The notes beneath the pieces are model-generated. The model did no database searches, was not told the origin of the DNA, and saw only the letters and a program-made list of their open reading frames with translations. A DNA stretch of 64,000 nucleotides from an uncultured Bacteroidales bacterium (GTDB taxonomy: Bacteria > Bacteroidota > Bacteroidia > Bacteroidales > Paludibacteraceae). Shown piece by piece: positions 17,101-24,616 of this stretch. A program made the position numbers and the translations under genes. Location of the stretch: contig CACZVM010000009.1 in NCBI GenBank assembly GCA_902784585.1, positions 1 to 64,000 of the forward strand, given 5' to 3'. Position 1 is the stretch's first letter; every line of letters begins with the position of its first letter.

Positions 17101-20100
17101 CGTCTCGCTCTCGTTGCTCATCACCACCGTCTGGCCTTCGCGGGTGACTACCGTGAGTTGCGGCAGCTCGGCACCGTTGTCCAAAGTAGCGGTATAGTTG
17201 AGCGTAGCGGGATCGAAGGTCTGTTCAAAAGTGACACCTTCTGCCGCCAGATTGATGAGGGTAGCGTCGCTATACTTGTTGATGGTATAAGCCACGGTGT
17301 AAGTGGTGGTGTCTCCATTCTCAGCCTCTACGGTGATGCCCCATTTGCCTTCGCACAGCGGACCGAAGAAGACCACTTGTGTCTCTTCCTTCGCCTTGTA
17401 GCTGATCTCCGGATAGGTAGCGCCGGCACCGAGCGTGTAAGCATATTCGTGCTGGGTAGGAATGAAGTCCGGAAGGATCGTACCGTCAGCATAGATTGCT
17501 TCCAGTGCGTTGTCGCCCGAAGCGGGATGCGTGAACACCACGCTATAGGCAGCCTTGTTGCCTGCCTCGTCTGCCACGTGCAGCCATGCCGTCTCACCCT
17601 TCCAGAGTGCTACTATAGAGTCGCCGTCGGTCTTCACACCTACTACACGCGGCAGTTCCTTCTGATAGGTAGCGGTGTAGTTGAGCTGGGTAGGCTGGAA
17701 GTCCGTCACGCTCTGACCGTTGATCTTGATATCGGCCAGACGCACCGAAGCCACAGCTGCCTGGGTGAACACGATTGTATAGTCTTGCGACTCGTCACCC
17801 TCTTTGCTGGTCACGCGAATGACCGCCGTACCGGCTGCATAAGGCGCCGTAACCGTCACCTTCTGATCGCCGGACTTATATACGAGTATCTGCGGACAGG
17901 TAGCACCGTTGAGCATATACTCATATTCGGTGGAGTCTGCGCGGAAGCCGGGCAGCATCAATGTGTCGAGTCCCTCTACCAGCTTGATGCTATCCAGACG
18001 GGTGCTGGCAGCAGAGGGTACGATAAACTTGATCTTATACGTACGCTTAGCGCCACTCTCGGCATACACCGTCAGACGCACGGTACGACCTTCCCAAACG
18101 GGTTCGTTCACCGTCTGCGAAGCTTCGCTCAGATCCCATGTGATAGCAGGCATCGCTACAGCACCGGTATCGAGCGTGTGGGTATAGCTGATCTTCTCCG
18201 GATCGAAGCCGGGCAGCGGCGTGCCATCCAGATAGATCATCTGGAGTGCCGAGTTGGAAGAGGTCTCAAATACAAAATGGATAGTGTAGGTACGTGCCGA
18301 ACCGTTCTTCGGACGGATCGTCAACTTGTAGTTACCCTTCGCTGAGGAAGGATAGCTGACTACGGTATCCTGGTAGAGTTCGCTCTTGAGCACATAGTGC
18401 ACACGCGGCACTACATTGCTGTCCAGCTTAACCCAATACTCGTTGCGCAGCGAGTCGAACGCTATGGGTTGATAGTTGGCATCCTGCAGGCTGTAGCCCT
18501 CCACCGAGAGATCCTCGATGGTGTTGCAGGTATATTTGAGTACAGAGAAAGTGATATAGTAGTTGGTAGTGGTACCATTACCGGCCGTTACCGTAATACG
18601 TGCCTTACCGTTGACGCCGGAAGGCAGTGCGACTGCAATCGTCTGGAACTCATCATGAGCGATCGGATTGATCTCCGGCAGCGTGGTCGTACCGATGGGC
18701 AACTGATAGGTATAGTTGGTACTATCAGGACGGAAGCCCGGAAGAGGAACACCACCTACCTCGATGCCGTTCAGCGTGGATATCTCCGACTTGGCCGTCT
18801 GGAACACCAGTTTGTATACCGTCTGGTCCGTACCGTTGCCGGCTGTAACCGTCACGCGGGTCGTACCGTCGATACCGGCGGTGTCGATACGTACGGTCTG
18901 ATAGTCGTCGCCGCGGGTATAGAGGATCTCGGGCATATATTTCGTACCCATCACCAGATTGACGAAGTAGGTGGTCTGCTCGGGCATAAAGTCCAGCACA
19001 GTAGGCTGGTCTTGCTTAGCCGGAGTGACGTTCGCCACCTGAGCGCCCTGTACCTGCAGGTCGGCCAGACGCGAATAGGACGAAGCCTCGAGCTTGAAGT
19101 TGAGCTTATAGGTCTTCACGGTGGGGTTGCCCGGAGCCTTCACAGCCACCAGATACGTACCACCGTCAATCACCGACGGAGCCGTCAGCGTGATCTGCTG
19201 TTCGCCATCAGGATAAGCCGACACAGCCTGCACGGTAGGCATGGCCGTCGTACCGATAGGCAACGACACCTTGTAGATTGTCTGCGAGGGCGAGAAGCCC
19301 GGCACCGACTTGCCGTTCACCTTGATATCCTTGAGGGTGTTATCCTTGAGTTGGCCTATGCTAAACTTAACCGTATAGGTCTCTTTGTTCACCTTGTTGG
19401 CTGCCGTCACTTGCAGAGTGGCAGTTCCCGTAGGCGAAGTGGGTTGCGTAGCCGATACTGTCTGCTCGTCCTCAGCCTGCACCCAAACGACCTTCGGCGT
19501 AGCCGTCGTACCGTAGGGCAACTCAATGTTGTAGCTAGTGGAAGCCAAGCTGAAGTTGCTCAGCATCGTGGTGTCGCCGTTGAGCACATAGCCCAGACCT
19601 GCCAACTTCGCGTTTGCGCTGGCAGCGCGCTGGAACTGAATCTTATACGTCGTGGTGCTCGAGCCGTCCTCCGAACGAACGGTGATCAATGTCGGCGTAC
19701 CCTCGAGGTTACCCTGGGTGATCGTAATCTCGCTGCCCGACAACTTACGGCCGGGGAAGATAGCGGTCTTGGTGAACTTCGACACACGGTTGTATGCCGT
19801 TGCCTTGGTGGTCAGCGTACCGGCACCACGGATAGCCTCAATCGTCGGGATAGCCGTTGCCGTCTGGCCCAGCGAATAGATCTGTACGTCGGTGCTATTG
19901 GGATCGAAACCGTTCCACTTCTTACCACCGATCCAGAGCTCTTGAATCTTAGAGCTATAGATCAACTCCACATCATCCACGTAGAGCGAGTTGCCTGCAT
20001 AGAGGCCGCTGTTGGCACGGAAGTTAGGATAGTTGGACGCCGAGAACATCATGTTACACTTGGTCGGCACATTATCGTTCAGATAGTAGATAGGCACCGA

Positions 20101-20757
20101 TATACGTGTCCACTGGTTGTACTGCTTGCGATCGAAGAGCCAACCCTCGGCGATCTGATTCGCCTTCTGGGCCGTACCGCACTCGTTACCATTCAGCGCC
20201 TGACGGACATCCGACTCCTCATCCTCGATGTAATTGGGTGTCTCGGTACAGTTACCACCCTTGGAGAGGAACTTCTTTCCCTTGGCGGTACCCGACCAAG
20301 CATAGAAAAGGATCTGGAAATCCTCGTCGGCGGTGTTGTTACCCGTACGCTTGATCCAAACGACTACAGAGTCAGGACGGTGCGCAAAACTAATACCGCC
20401 GTAACTACCTGCCGTAGCCGAACTGGTGTTCAGACCTTCCAAGTACTGCCAAGCCGTACCCAGCGAGAAATAACCCGGGCTGGTCTCCGTAATACCTGCG
20501 GCACCGACCGACTGGTCCTGAACCATCATACAGTAGCCCGTACGACCTGTCTCGCGGTGAGCAAAGTTGAAATCGAACGACATACCCAGCGCGGACTGGC
20601 TAACGTTGGATGCGTGCCAGTACTTCATCTGGGGTGCGCCATCAAAAACGTCGCCTGACCAGTCCTCAAAATGCGGGTCAGGCAACTGATAGCCGGCTTG
20701 TGCAAAGGCTGTCACAGCCATCAGCACAACCATTAAACAAAGTAAAAACTTCTTCAT
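11176..20757 (-). CDS. Giant secreted protein of about 29 cadherin-like beta-sandwich repeats
   Basis: A 3193-residue exported protein. Signal peptide MKKFLLCLMVVLMAVTAFA; residues about 25-270 form a first jelly-roll-like domain (DPHFEDWSGDVF...) and about 1580-1780 a second (IPNADFDDWTTC...), both reminiscent of the PCMD domain of Bacteroidetes surface proteins. Between and after them run about 15 and 14 imperfect repeats of 80-90 residues with the pattern L-x-x-I-x-hDG, LPGF-xPD, xYxhxLP, hP-x-h, Q-x-V, VTAENG, xYxhxF, matching the cadherin-like beta-sandwich family. The last 100 residues (VFVRRIPGTNQL... KRLITSGKLMAQ) resemble a type A T9SS sorting domain. A cell-surface adhesin or glycan-binding stalk is inferred. 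No catalytic domain seen. It is a single-gene unit with its own promoter and terminator. Confidence 0.9.
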   Translation of the reverse strand: MKKFLLCLMVVLMAVTAFAQAGYQLPDPHFEDWSGDVFDGAPQMKYWHASNVSQSALGMSFDFNFAHRETGRTGYCMMVQDQSVGAAGITETSPGYFSLGTAWQYLEGLNTSSATAGSYGGISFAHRPDSVVVWIKRTGNNTADEDFQILFYAWSGTAKGKKFLSKGGNCTETPNYIEDEESDVRQALNGNECGTAQKANQIAEGWLFDRKQYNQWTRISVPIYYLNDNVPTKCNMMFSASNYPNFRANSGLYAGNSLYVDDVELIYSSKIQELWIGGKKWNGFDPNSTDVQIYSLGQTATAIPTIEAIRGAGTLTTKATAYNRVSKFTKTAIFPGRKLSGSEITITQGNLEGTPTLITVRSEDGSSTTTYKIQFQRAASANAKLAGLGYVLNGDTTMLSNFSLASTSYNIELPYGTTATPKVVWVQAEDEQTVSATQPTSPTGTATLQVTAANKVNKETYTVKFSIGQLKDNTLKDIKVNGKSVPGFSPSQTIYKVSLPIGTTAMPTVQAVSAYPDGEQQITLTAPSVIDGGTYLVAVKAPGNPTVKTYKLNFKLEASSYSRLADLQVQGAQVANVTPAKQDQPTVLDFMPEQTTYFVNLVMGTKYMPEILYTRGDDYQTVRIDTAGIDGTTRVTVTAGNGTDQTVYKLVFQTAKSEISTLNGIEVGGVPLPGFRPDSTNYTYQLPIGTTTLPEINPIAHDEFQTIAVALPSGVNGKARITVTAGNGTTTNYYITFSVLKYTCNTIEDLSVEGYSLQDANYQPIAFDSLRNEYWVKLDSNVVPRVHYVLKSELYQDTVVSYPSSAKGNYKLTIRPKNGSARTYTIHFVFETSSNSALQMIYLDGTPLPGFDPEKISYTHTLDTGAVAMPAITWDLSEASQTVNEPVWEGRTVRLTVYAESGAKRTYKIKFIVPSAASTRLDSIKLVEGLDTLMLPGFRADSTEYEYMLNGATCPQILVYKSGDQKVTVTAPYAAGTAVIRVTSKEGDESQDYTIVFTQAAVASVRLADIKINGQSVTDFQPTQLNYTATYQKELPRVVGVKTDGDSIVALWKGETAWLHVADEAGNKAAYSVVFTHPASGDNALEAIYADGTILPDFIPTQHEYAYTLGAGATYPEISYKAKEETQVVFFGPLCEGKWGITVEAENGDTTTYTVAYTINKYSDATLINLAAEGVTFEQTFDPATLNYTATLDNGAELPQLTVVTREGQTVVMSNESETLQKVIVYAESGDNNTYTITYTRVTSNKTELADILIDGESIPGFRADSTHYVDTLDRGTAVVPNVFPIAALPNQTITTYFSRPDGVTRIHVVAESGAENDYYVAFPTRKSGNNALEDMQLDSEDAEIKFKANITDYEVVLPFEATECPKIIIEKGEPEQRVDLVMRPIGETSQVIVTAENGDVRTYNILFKRAMYKKANALQSIFIVEADKALSNVKTERTYNVELPYGSRSMTVEYEKLYDEQTVFIEPGGVKYPTIITVKANNDTVADEVYTINPIVPTADPATLTDIKINDVSLAAFSPEKFSYIVKVTGKPKLKYSLNKGAEINILDQTSKHWSAEVTYGEGANARTNTYHVWYYYENEQIPNADFDDWTTCATYTSAQKPTHWNTIADVLGKHSGFFSFTPNTLVSNPTTSVVELQTQYSTPGGGMIPGFITLGDVSGNWGVAGSSSFGISGGIPFHNSPDEIIFNYKLETVSTNNQIQYILTGSDGTKTLEWNESATSSSYKDYKYSLAEANAVAGEPTTLNILINSYKQIDGTIVAAGANMLVQRITLTYNHKLTSMTVDGVEATKNGNKFSYNLTNSERIEKPVLSFTGEVADQAQDVTWNDTTFDANYEIRTATIRNWAENGTDHSDYTLTVRRPLDSVNVLSNLLMDSVQIALFNPTKTEYIITLPASRRHLPSLQPVPGSSLQRVQTSFNEADSTMTITVTPEKQGVAATTYTVKFRKQYSNKTTLKNITCEGITFEEETTSYEITAANWPIISIDKLSDLQQVELHEGVITVTAEDGVTTGTYTIVRHDPTVAPTGVISEFTLGNNILTDFGDATYEKNAAEPTDYVAFTRQQPTDSVIFVQRETGMTWSVPGTAIAYNWIYPGTTSSNADLATITLDGADYSEFDPNELSYEFGSDTVNVVVPVVAEDGQTLATTFDSIEGGVRYTTVVTAPDGINQKTYMVNVARSKSSIATLNGILLDGELIAGFRPDSLTYTVVLPAPAGAKAEQPKMPNVTYVAGQHGQHVTLKPGKLFVPDGDEGEDTEIDVTSEDGQEQMSYRLTIQAEPSHCSDLTGITVNGEALDHFEPGRHFYSVSLRTDSREIDYLSDDRFQKVTVIEHEVKKDHQYVDTVRVTAEDGSHSDYLVEIYIENQSNDNRLANILLDDIEMAFYRPDLNEGRNIFDPGQNNYHIAVPSSDTIPSVSARLKMDGQTVSMETFKDSVFLHVFAVDSTENVYKLYFEYEKSKNCYLKSLDVNSVPLAGFAPQTYYYRYNLQAGEPMPLIEYETQHDSAVVVADFESNPLTLTVYAENRIYKQTYYIACDVKKDSICTLDMIYENGSDSLPGFAPLTKYYTRELPVGTPAFPTISYGELEARDATRWPYIDSVTVARDTVNHTWVHETTVTAEDGRSMTYTIAYRILNSDVDTLQLITVGENHLTLPGFDPYREEYRYTLTAAEAAELGGQLPAIEAIPGDEYQSVVVSQAPDSLSGKSLGYKTLITVTAASGKTRIYTIHYPVELSADATLNMINLGGKPLSGFDSDRFTYKVELGLGVEIPVVTVIKKEEAQTYDIDVEGDVVRIEVLAEDTTVHATYTLTFDRVRSDNTLLQNIILTEDGHQLPYEQFFFEPDKNDYTIVIPYDSTRTELTIPEYNIIRADTLQQIITVQEPVDEHTVKLTITVIAPNGDEGTPYELLFVFQRNNDALLRGITLDGTPLADFQTLVYDYTYIHPFGEDSTAFFTADDVEAMTRDSKATYTVSVDENGLITINVLADDETTNSKYTIIQTLGLDTCNTLSMIYLDGVKLADFNPTADTTYVFRLREGQPVPVVTYDKTRETVEVDEFRQPQPGETLDIICTAQNGDVRVYHIQFAVSSINDALKPTANDVFVRRIPGTNQLFVATIRKDVTFVLYDQFGHQLLFERVPDADPNNVDYGINFRDQDVLLDVTDFSQGLVVDIIPRMIYLYSFVEGGKRLITSGKLMAQ

Positions 20758-20852
20758 TGCTTATAATTTTGATTAAAAATTTACTATTGTTAATATTTCT
20801 ATTAAAATTCTTACGTTTTTACGCTTCCAAATAGCGCATTTTTTATCGACTG

Positions 20853-20883
20853 CAAAATTACAGCTTTTTTGTCAACCCCACAA
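20853..20883 (-). promoter_or_regulatory. Promoter of the giant surface-protein gene
   Basis: Minus-strand TAATTTTG (20853-20860) with TTG (20881-20883) 20 bases upstream. The -33 lacks the first T of TTTG. The leader to the ATG at 20757 is about 90 bases and AT-rich; the region 20758-21083 otherwise holds only the divergent bamD promoter. Confidence 0.6.
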
Positions 20884-21033
20884 TACCCTATATTATGAAA
20901 AAATGTTCTTTTTTTAATACTAAAAAAAAGTGTAAACTCTACTTTGCAACAAAAAAGTAGCGATTTTTATGATTGACCGATGCAATTAGAGGGTGTCCGG
21001 AAGAGTGTGAAAACAAAAAAATTTGCACTTTTA

Positions 21034-21065
21034 TTTGCATATATGCGAATTTTGTTGTAATTTTG
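21034..21065 (+). promoter_or_regulatory. Promoter of bamD
   Basis: TTTG (21034-21037), 20 bases, TAATTTTG (21058-21065). The -33 again begins a near-perfect copy of the palindrome (TTTGCATATATGCGAA). The ATG at 21084 follows 19 bases later. Confidence 0.82.
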
Positions 21066-21083
21066 CAGCCGTTTTTGACTAGA

Positions 21084-21887
21084 ATGCAGAAAAAGGGACT
21101 TTTTATATTGCTTTTGGTACTGGTGCTGAGCAGTTGCGGTGACTATCAGCGTTTGCTCAAGTCGCGCGACCCTGAGGAGAAATACCAGGCGGCGTTACTC
21201 TACTTCAACGACCATCAGTACGTGAAGGCGCAGACCCTGCTGGATGATGTGTCGGCCTACTACAAAGGTACAGAGCGATCGGAGGATGTGCTGGCCTATC
21301 TGGCGCGCTGCTATATGGGTCAGAAGAGCTACGCATCGGCGGCTGAATACTACCAAGCATATGTACGCAATTACCCAAAGGGTAAGTATGCCATAGAAGC
21401 CTACTTTCAGATAGGTCACTGCTTTTATCTGGATTCGCCGGACGCACGTCTGGACCAAGCCATCACCCAGCAGTCGATAGACGCCTTCACCGTCTTCGTA
21501 GAACTCTTCCCCGAGAGTCCCTATGCCGAACAGGCCTACAAGGAGATGAACGAGATGTACGACAAGCTGGCGTACAAGGAATATCTATCCGCCCGACTCT
21601 ACTATAATCTGGGCACCTATCTGGGCAACAACTACCTGAGTTGCGAGATCGTATCGAAGAATGCGCTGAAGAACTATCCGAGCAACAAATATCAGGAGGA
21701 ATTCAACTGGTTGATCTTCCAGTCGAAATACAAGCAAGCCGTTCATTCGCTGGAAGAACTGAAGCAGGAACGTGCCCGCGCGGCGATTGATGAATACTAT
21801 AACTTCATCACCGAATATCCCAGCTCGAAGCACCGCAAAGAGGCAGATAAGATGTCGGCTCAGATCCGCAAAATAACGAACGAATAA
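21084..21887 (+). CDS. bamD: Outer-membrane assembly lipoprotein BamD
   Basis: A 267-residue lipoprotein of the beta-barrel assembly machine. The leader MQKKGLFILLLVLVLSSC has lipobox LSSC; the rest is helical TPR repeats such as EKYQAALLYFNDHQYVKAQTLLDDV, SYASAAEYYQAYVRNYPKGKYAIEAYFQIG and AIDAF-type SIDAFTVFVELFPESPYAEQAY. BamD helps BamA fold outer-membrane proteins and is the essential lipoprotein partner. Length matches Bacteroidetes BamD. The ATG at 21084 is chosen because it follows the promoter; an upstream in-frame codon at 20973 would lie before it. rpoZ follows 16 bases later in the same unit, the usual Bacteroidetes neighbour. Confidence 0.92.
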   Translation: MQKKGLFILLLVLVLSSCGDYQRLLKSRDPEEKYQAALLYFNDHQYVKAQTLLDDVSAYYKGTERSEDVLAYLARCYMGQKSYASAAEYYQAYVRNYPKGKYAIEAYFQIGHCFYLDSPDARLDQAITQQSIDAFTVFVELFPESPYAEQAYKEMNEMYDKLAYKEYLSARLYYNLGTYLGNNYLSCEIVSKNALKNYPSNKYQEEFNWLIFQSKYKQAVHSLEELKQERARAAIDEYYNFITEYPSSKHRKEADKMSAQIRKITNE

Positions 21888-21903
21888 AATCAACAATCAT
21901 CAT

Positions 21904-22236
21904 ATGGATTACAAGAATTCTAAAGCTCCCAAGAACACGGTGACACGTGACATCAACCAGTTGATCGAACCGGTTGGCAACGTGTATGAGACCGTAGCAA
22001 TCATCGCTAAACGTGCTAATCAGATCAGCACCGGCATCAAGCGCGAACTGGATGCAAAACTGCAGGATTTCTCTATTCCGCAGGACAACCTGGACGAGAC
22101 TTTTGAGAACAAAGAGCAGATCGAGATCAGCCGCCAATACGAGCGCCTGCCGAAACCGACTCTGATGGCCACTCAGGAGTTCATCGATGGTGAGCTGGTT
22201 TATCGCACAGGAAACCGCGACGATGCGCTGAAATAA
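21904..22236 (+). CDS. rpoZ: RNA polymerase omega subunit, Bacteroidetes type
   Basis: A 110-residue omega-like protein. MDYKNSKAPKNTVTRDIN, GNVYETVAIIAKRANQIS and KEQIEISRQYERLPKPTLMA match what I recall of the Bacteroidetes omega family; VAIIAKRANQIS corresponds to the omega helix that clasps the beta-prime subunit. It stabilises RNA polymerase. It is co-transcribed with bamD and followed by a stem-loop and coaBC; this order is typical of the group. Confidence 0.9.
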   Translation: MDYKNSKAPKNTVTRDINQLIEPVGNVYETVAIIAKRANQISTGIKRELDAKLQDFSIPQDNLDETFENKEQIEISRQYERLPKPTLMATQEFIDGELVYRTGNRDDALK

Positions 22237-22242
22237 GCATTA

Positions 22243-22284
22243 GCTTTGGCGTTGGCTCTTTTTGCCAACGGCCAACGCCAAAGC
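22243..22284 (+). other. 14-bp inverted repeat in the rpoZ-coaBC gap
   Basis: GCTTTGGCGTTGGC (22243-22256) is the exact reverse complement of 22271-22284. The right half is also part of a 7-base repeat run, GCCAACG, GCCAACG, CCAAAGC, CAGAGCC (22264-22291), that ends one base before the coaBC ATG. It may attenuate or terminate, or hide the coaBC start; a CTTTTT run lies in the loop rather than after the stem. Confidence 0.65.
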
Positions 22285-22291
22285 CAGAGCC

Positions 22292-23500
22292 ATGTCCTTA
22301 CAAGGCAAGCACATATTAGTAGGCATCAGCGGCGGCATAGCCGCCTATAAGATTCCGGAGTTGATTCGCAGTCTCCGTAAAGCCGGAGCTGAAGTACGCG
22401 TGACGACCTCTCGTCACGCGTTGGAGTTTATTACTCCACTGACGCTGCAGACGCTCTCCGGCGCTCCGGTCTATAGCGATGTCTTCGCAGCTATCAACGA
22501 GCATGCCACGGAGCATATCTCCCTACCCGACTGGTGCGACATGATGCTGGTGGCTCCGGCCACGGCGAATGTGCTGGGAAAGATGTCGTCCGGCATAGCC
22601 GATGACGCCCTCACCACCACCCTCGCCTCGTGTGCCGCACGCAAACCTATCGTCCTCGCGCCGGCGATGAACGACAAGATGTGGGAGAACCCAGCCACCC
22701 AACAGGCCGTAGCTATGCTACGCACATGGCCGAACATCACAGTATTGGAACCCACCGAAGGCGAACTGGCCTGCGGCGTGACAGGCAAAGGAAGGATGCC
22801 CGAGATAGATATTCTGCAAGAGGCCATAGAGTGCGCCCTCTCGCCCAAAGACCTCAGCGGTCGGCATGTGCTGATCACCGCCGGAGGTACAGAGGAGGCG
22901 ATCGACCCCGTACGATGCATCTCAAACCACTCCACCGGTAAGATGGGTTTTGCCCTGGCGCACGAGTGTGCCCGTCGCGGTGCGACGGTGACGCTCATCG
23001 CCGGACCTGTCGCACTGGCGGTACACAACCCCGCGCAGATACATCGTATCGATGTTGTTTCGGCAGCGGAGATGCATGAAGTGTGCAAGCAGGAATGGCC
23101 GAAAGCCGACCTAGCTATCCTCTGTGCCGCCGTAGCTGATTTTGCGCCGGAGGCAGCAGCTACGAAGATAAAAAAACAGCCCGGTCAGACCGAACTGTCG
23201 CTATCGCTACACCTCACACCGGATATCGCCCGTTCGCTGGGCGAGACCAAACAAGCGCATCAACGCCTGATAGGTTTTGCGCTGGAGACCGATCATGAGA
23301 CGGAGAACGCGCTGCGTAAGATGGAGCAGAAGCATCTGGATGCCATCGTCCTCAATTCACTACGCGACGCCGGAGCCGGTTTTGGCGTGGACACCAACCG
23401 CGTCACGATCCTCACCGCGCAGGGCGAGCAGCACTCGCTGCCGCTGCAGAGCAAGGCGGATATAGCAAAGGGCATCCTGGATGCCCTCACTAATCATTAA
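22292..23500 (+). CDS. coaBC: Bifunctional CoaBC: phosphopantothenoylcysteine synthetase/decarboxylase
   Basis: A 402-residue enzyme for two steps of coenzyme A synthesis: CTP-dependent ligation of phosphopantothenate to cysteine and flavin-dependent decarboxylation. The N-terminal CoaC half shows ILVGISGGIAAYK, the catalytic-His segment HISLPDW, PAMNDKMWENPATQ and the clamp GKGRMPE. The C-terminal CoaB half begins LSGRHVLITAGGTEEAIDP with SNHSTGKMGFALA and the KIKK motif for nucleotide binding. Length is normal. The ATG at 22292 is chosen because MSLQGKHILVGISGG matches family starts; it directly abuts the repeat run. It ends just before a heptad remnant at 23501. Confidence 0.94.
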   Translation: MSLQGKHILVGISGGIAAYKIPELIRSLRKAGAEVRVTTSRHALEFITPLTLQTLSGAPVYSDVFAAINEHATEHISLPDWCDMMLVAPATANVLGKMSSGIADDALTTTLASCAARKPIVLAPAMNDKMWENPATQQAVAMLRTWPNITVLEPTEGELACGVTGKGRMPEIDILQEAIECALSPKDLSGRHVLITAGGTEEAIDPVRCISNHSTGKMGFALAHECARRGATVTLIAGPVALAVHNPAQIHRIDVVSAAEMHEVCKQEWPKADLAILCAAVADFAPEAAATKIKKQPGQTELSLSLHLTPDIARSLGETKQAHQRLIGFALETDHETENALRKMEQKHLDAIVLNSLRDAGAGFGVDTNRVTILTAQGEQHSLPLQSKADIAKGILDALTNH

Positions 23501-23522
23501 GCCGTCAGCAATCAGCTGCCAG
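23501..23522. repeat. Short heptad run after coaBC
   Basis: GCCGTCAGCAATCAGCTGCC contains GTCAGCA, ATCAGCT, GCCAGTA-like units in phase, starting right after the coaBC TAA. Confidence 0.65.
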
Positions 23523-23552
23523 TAAAAAGTCTGAAAGCTGACTACAGAATGC

Positions 23553-23933
23553 TTACTTAAACAGGCCGAAGAGGCCTTTCTTTTTATTCTCTTCTTTGGC
23601 TTCGTCGCCCTCAGGCTGCTCTTCGCGCTCTTCGGGTTTCCACTCCTGACGCTCCTCGAAGTCGCCCAGCTGATCCTTCACGTAGCCAATCACATCGGTC
23701 AGTCCCTCGGTGAACTTGGCAAAATCCTCTTTGTAGAGGAACAGTTTGTGTTTCTCAAACTGCGGTGCCTCTTCTTCACCAGCCTGGCGTTTCTTGCTCT
23801 CCGTAATGCAGAGATACAAGTCCTCGTTGCGTGCCTTGCGCACGTCGAGATAGTAGATGCGCTTGCCCGCCTTGACCGAACGGCTATACACGATTTCGGT
23901 CTCGCGCTTGTCTTCAAACTTCTGATTTTCCAT
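23553..23933 (-). CDS. DUF3276-family PUR-like nucleic acid-binding protein
   Basis: A 126-residue cytoplasmic protein. EIVYSRSVKAGKRIYYLDVRKARNEDLYLCITESKKR, in pieces, and FEKHKLFLYKEDFAKFTEGL follow the beta-beta-beta-beta-alpha PUR repeat seen in DUF3276 and Borrelia BpuR, which bind single-stranded DNA or RNA. The C-terminal 40 residues are very acidic and basic in turn (EEREEQPEGDEAKEENKKK) and end GLFGLFK. A role in RNA or DNA binding is inferred from family. Start chosen at the ATG at 23933 (MENQKFEDKRE); it follows its promoter by about 45 bases. Divergent from the DUF2147 gene. Confidence 0.85.
   Translation of the reverse strand: MENQKFEDKRETEIVYSRSVKAGKRIYYLDVRKARNEDLYLCITESKKRQAGEEEAPQFEKHKLFLYKEDFAKFTEGLTDVIGYVKDQLGDFEERQEWKPEEREEQPEGDEAKEENKKKGLFGLFK
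23563..23588 (+). terminator. Possible terminator of coaBC within the DUF3276 gene end
   Basis: AGGCC (23563-23567) and GGCCT (23573-23577) form a short stem with loop GAAGA, followed by TTCTTTTTATT on the plus strand. It lies in the 3' end of the convergent DUF3276 gene. Confidence 0.45.
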
Positions 23934-23978
23934 CTCTCTCAATATATTTGGTTTTGCAATTATTGACGAATATCGCGG

Positions 23979-24010
23979 CAAAGGTACGACATTTTTTTGA
24001 ATTACGCAAA
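23979..24010 (-). promoter_or_regulatory. Promoter of the DUF3276 gene
   Basis: Minus-strand TTTG (24007-24010), 20 bases, TACCTTTG (23979-23986). Five bases separate its -33 from that of the divergent DUF2147 promoter. Confidence 0.8.
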
Positions 24011-24015
24011 AAAAA

Positions 24016-24047
24016 TTTGCATGTTTGCGAATTTTATTGTAATTTTG
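24016..24047 (+). promoter_or_regulatory. Promoter of the DUF2147 gene
   Basis: TTTG (24016-24019), 20 bases, TAATTTTG (24040-24047), 29 bases before the ATG at 24077. It is back to back with the DUF3276 promoter, so one regulator could act on both. Confidence 0.8.
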
Positions 24048-24076
24048 CAGGCGGAATAGAATATAACATTATTTAC

Positions 24077-24502
24077 ATGAGAAATTTTCTTTTTGTTTGT
24101 GCATTAATGGTGGCGATGACTGCCAGTGCACAGAAGGATCTATTGGGCGAATGGCACACGGTGGATGACAAGACAGGCGAACAACGCTCTATCGTCACGC
24201 TCTATCGTGGTGCGGACGGCCTGTATTACGGCAAGATCAAACAACTGCTGGTAGGTAAACGCGACGCGAAGTGCATAGAGTGCACCGGGGAGGATCATAA
24301 CGCACCGGTAGAAGGCATGGTGATCATCCGCGGCATGTCGTACAATGCGAAGGACAATCAGTTGGAAGGCGGCCGCGTGCTTGACCCTGAGTCCGGCAAG
24401 TTCTACTACGGCAAAATATACACGAAGAACGGCCATCTGGTGCTGCGCGGTTCGCTCGACAAACGCGGCTTCATCGGCAGAAACCAGACGTGGGTAAGGT
24501 GA
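24077..24502 (+). CDS. Secreted DUF2147-family protein
   Basis: A 141-residue exported protein with signal peptide MRNFLFVCALMVAMTASA-Q. The mature part, DLLGEWHTVDDKTGEQRSIV, GLYYGKIKQLL, a pair of Cys in KCIECTGEDH, and GKFYYGKIYTKNGHLVLRGSL, follows the DUF2147 pattern, a small beta-barrel family of unknown role often found in the periplasm. The W-x-T/D start and repeated Y-G-K-I strands support it. Start chosen at 24077, after the promoter. It is probably a single-gene unit: 114 bases follow before the next gene, with only a weak AAAGGT...ACCTTT stem-loop at 24513-24532. Confidence 0.85.
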   Translation: MRNFLFVCALMVAMTASAQKDLLGEWHTVDDKTGEQRSIVTLYRGADGLYYGKIKQLLVGKRDAKCIECTGEDHNAPVEGMVIIRGMSYNAKDNQLEGGRVLDPESGKFYYGKIYTKNGHLVLRGSLDKRGFIGRNQTWVR

Positions 24503-24616
24503 GAGAGTCGCAAAGGTTTTTAATCACCTTTCCGCTGGCCTTAACAGCGTAAAAAAGGATGGACATGATAGAGCTCAGGGGGTTTGTATATAAAAAATTT
24601 GAAAATCAATACAACC

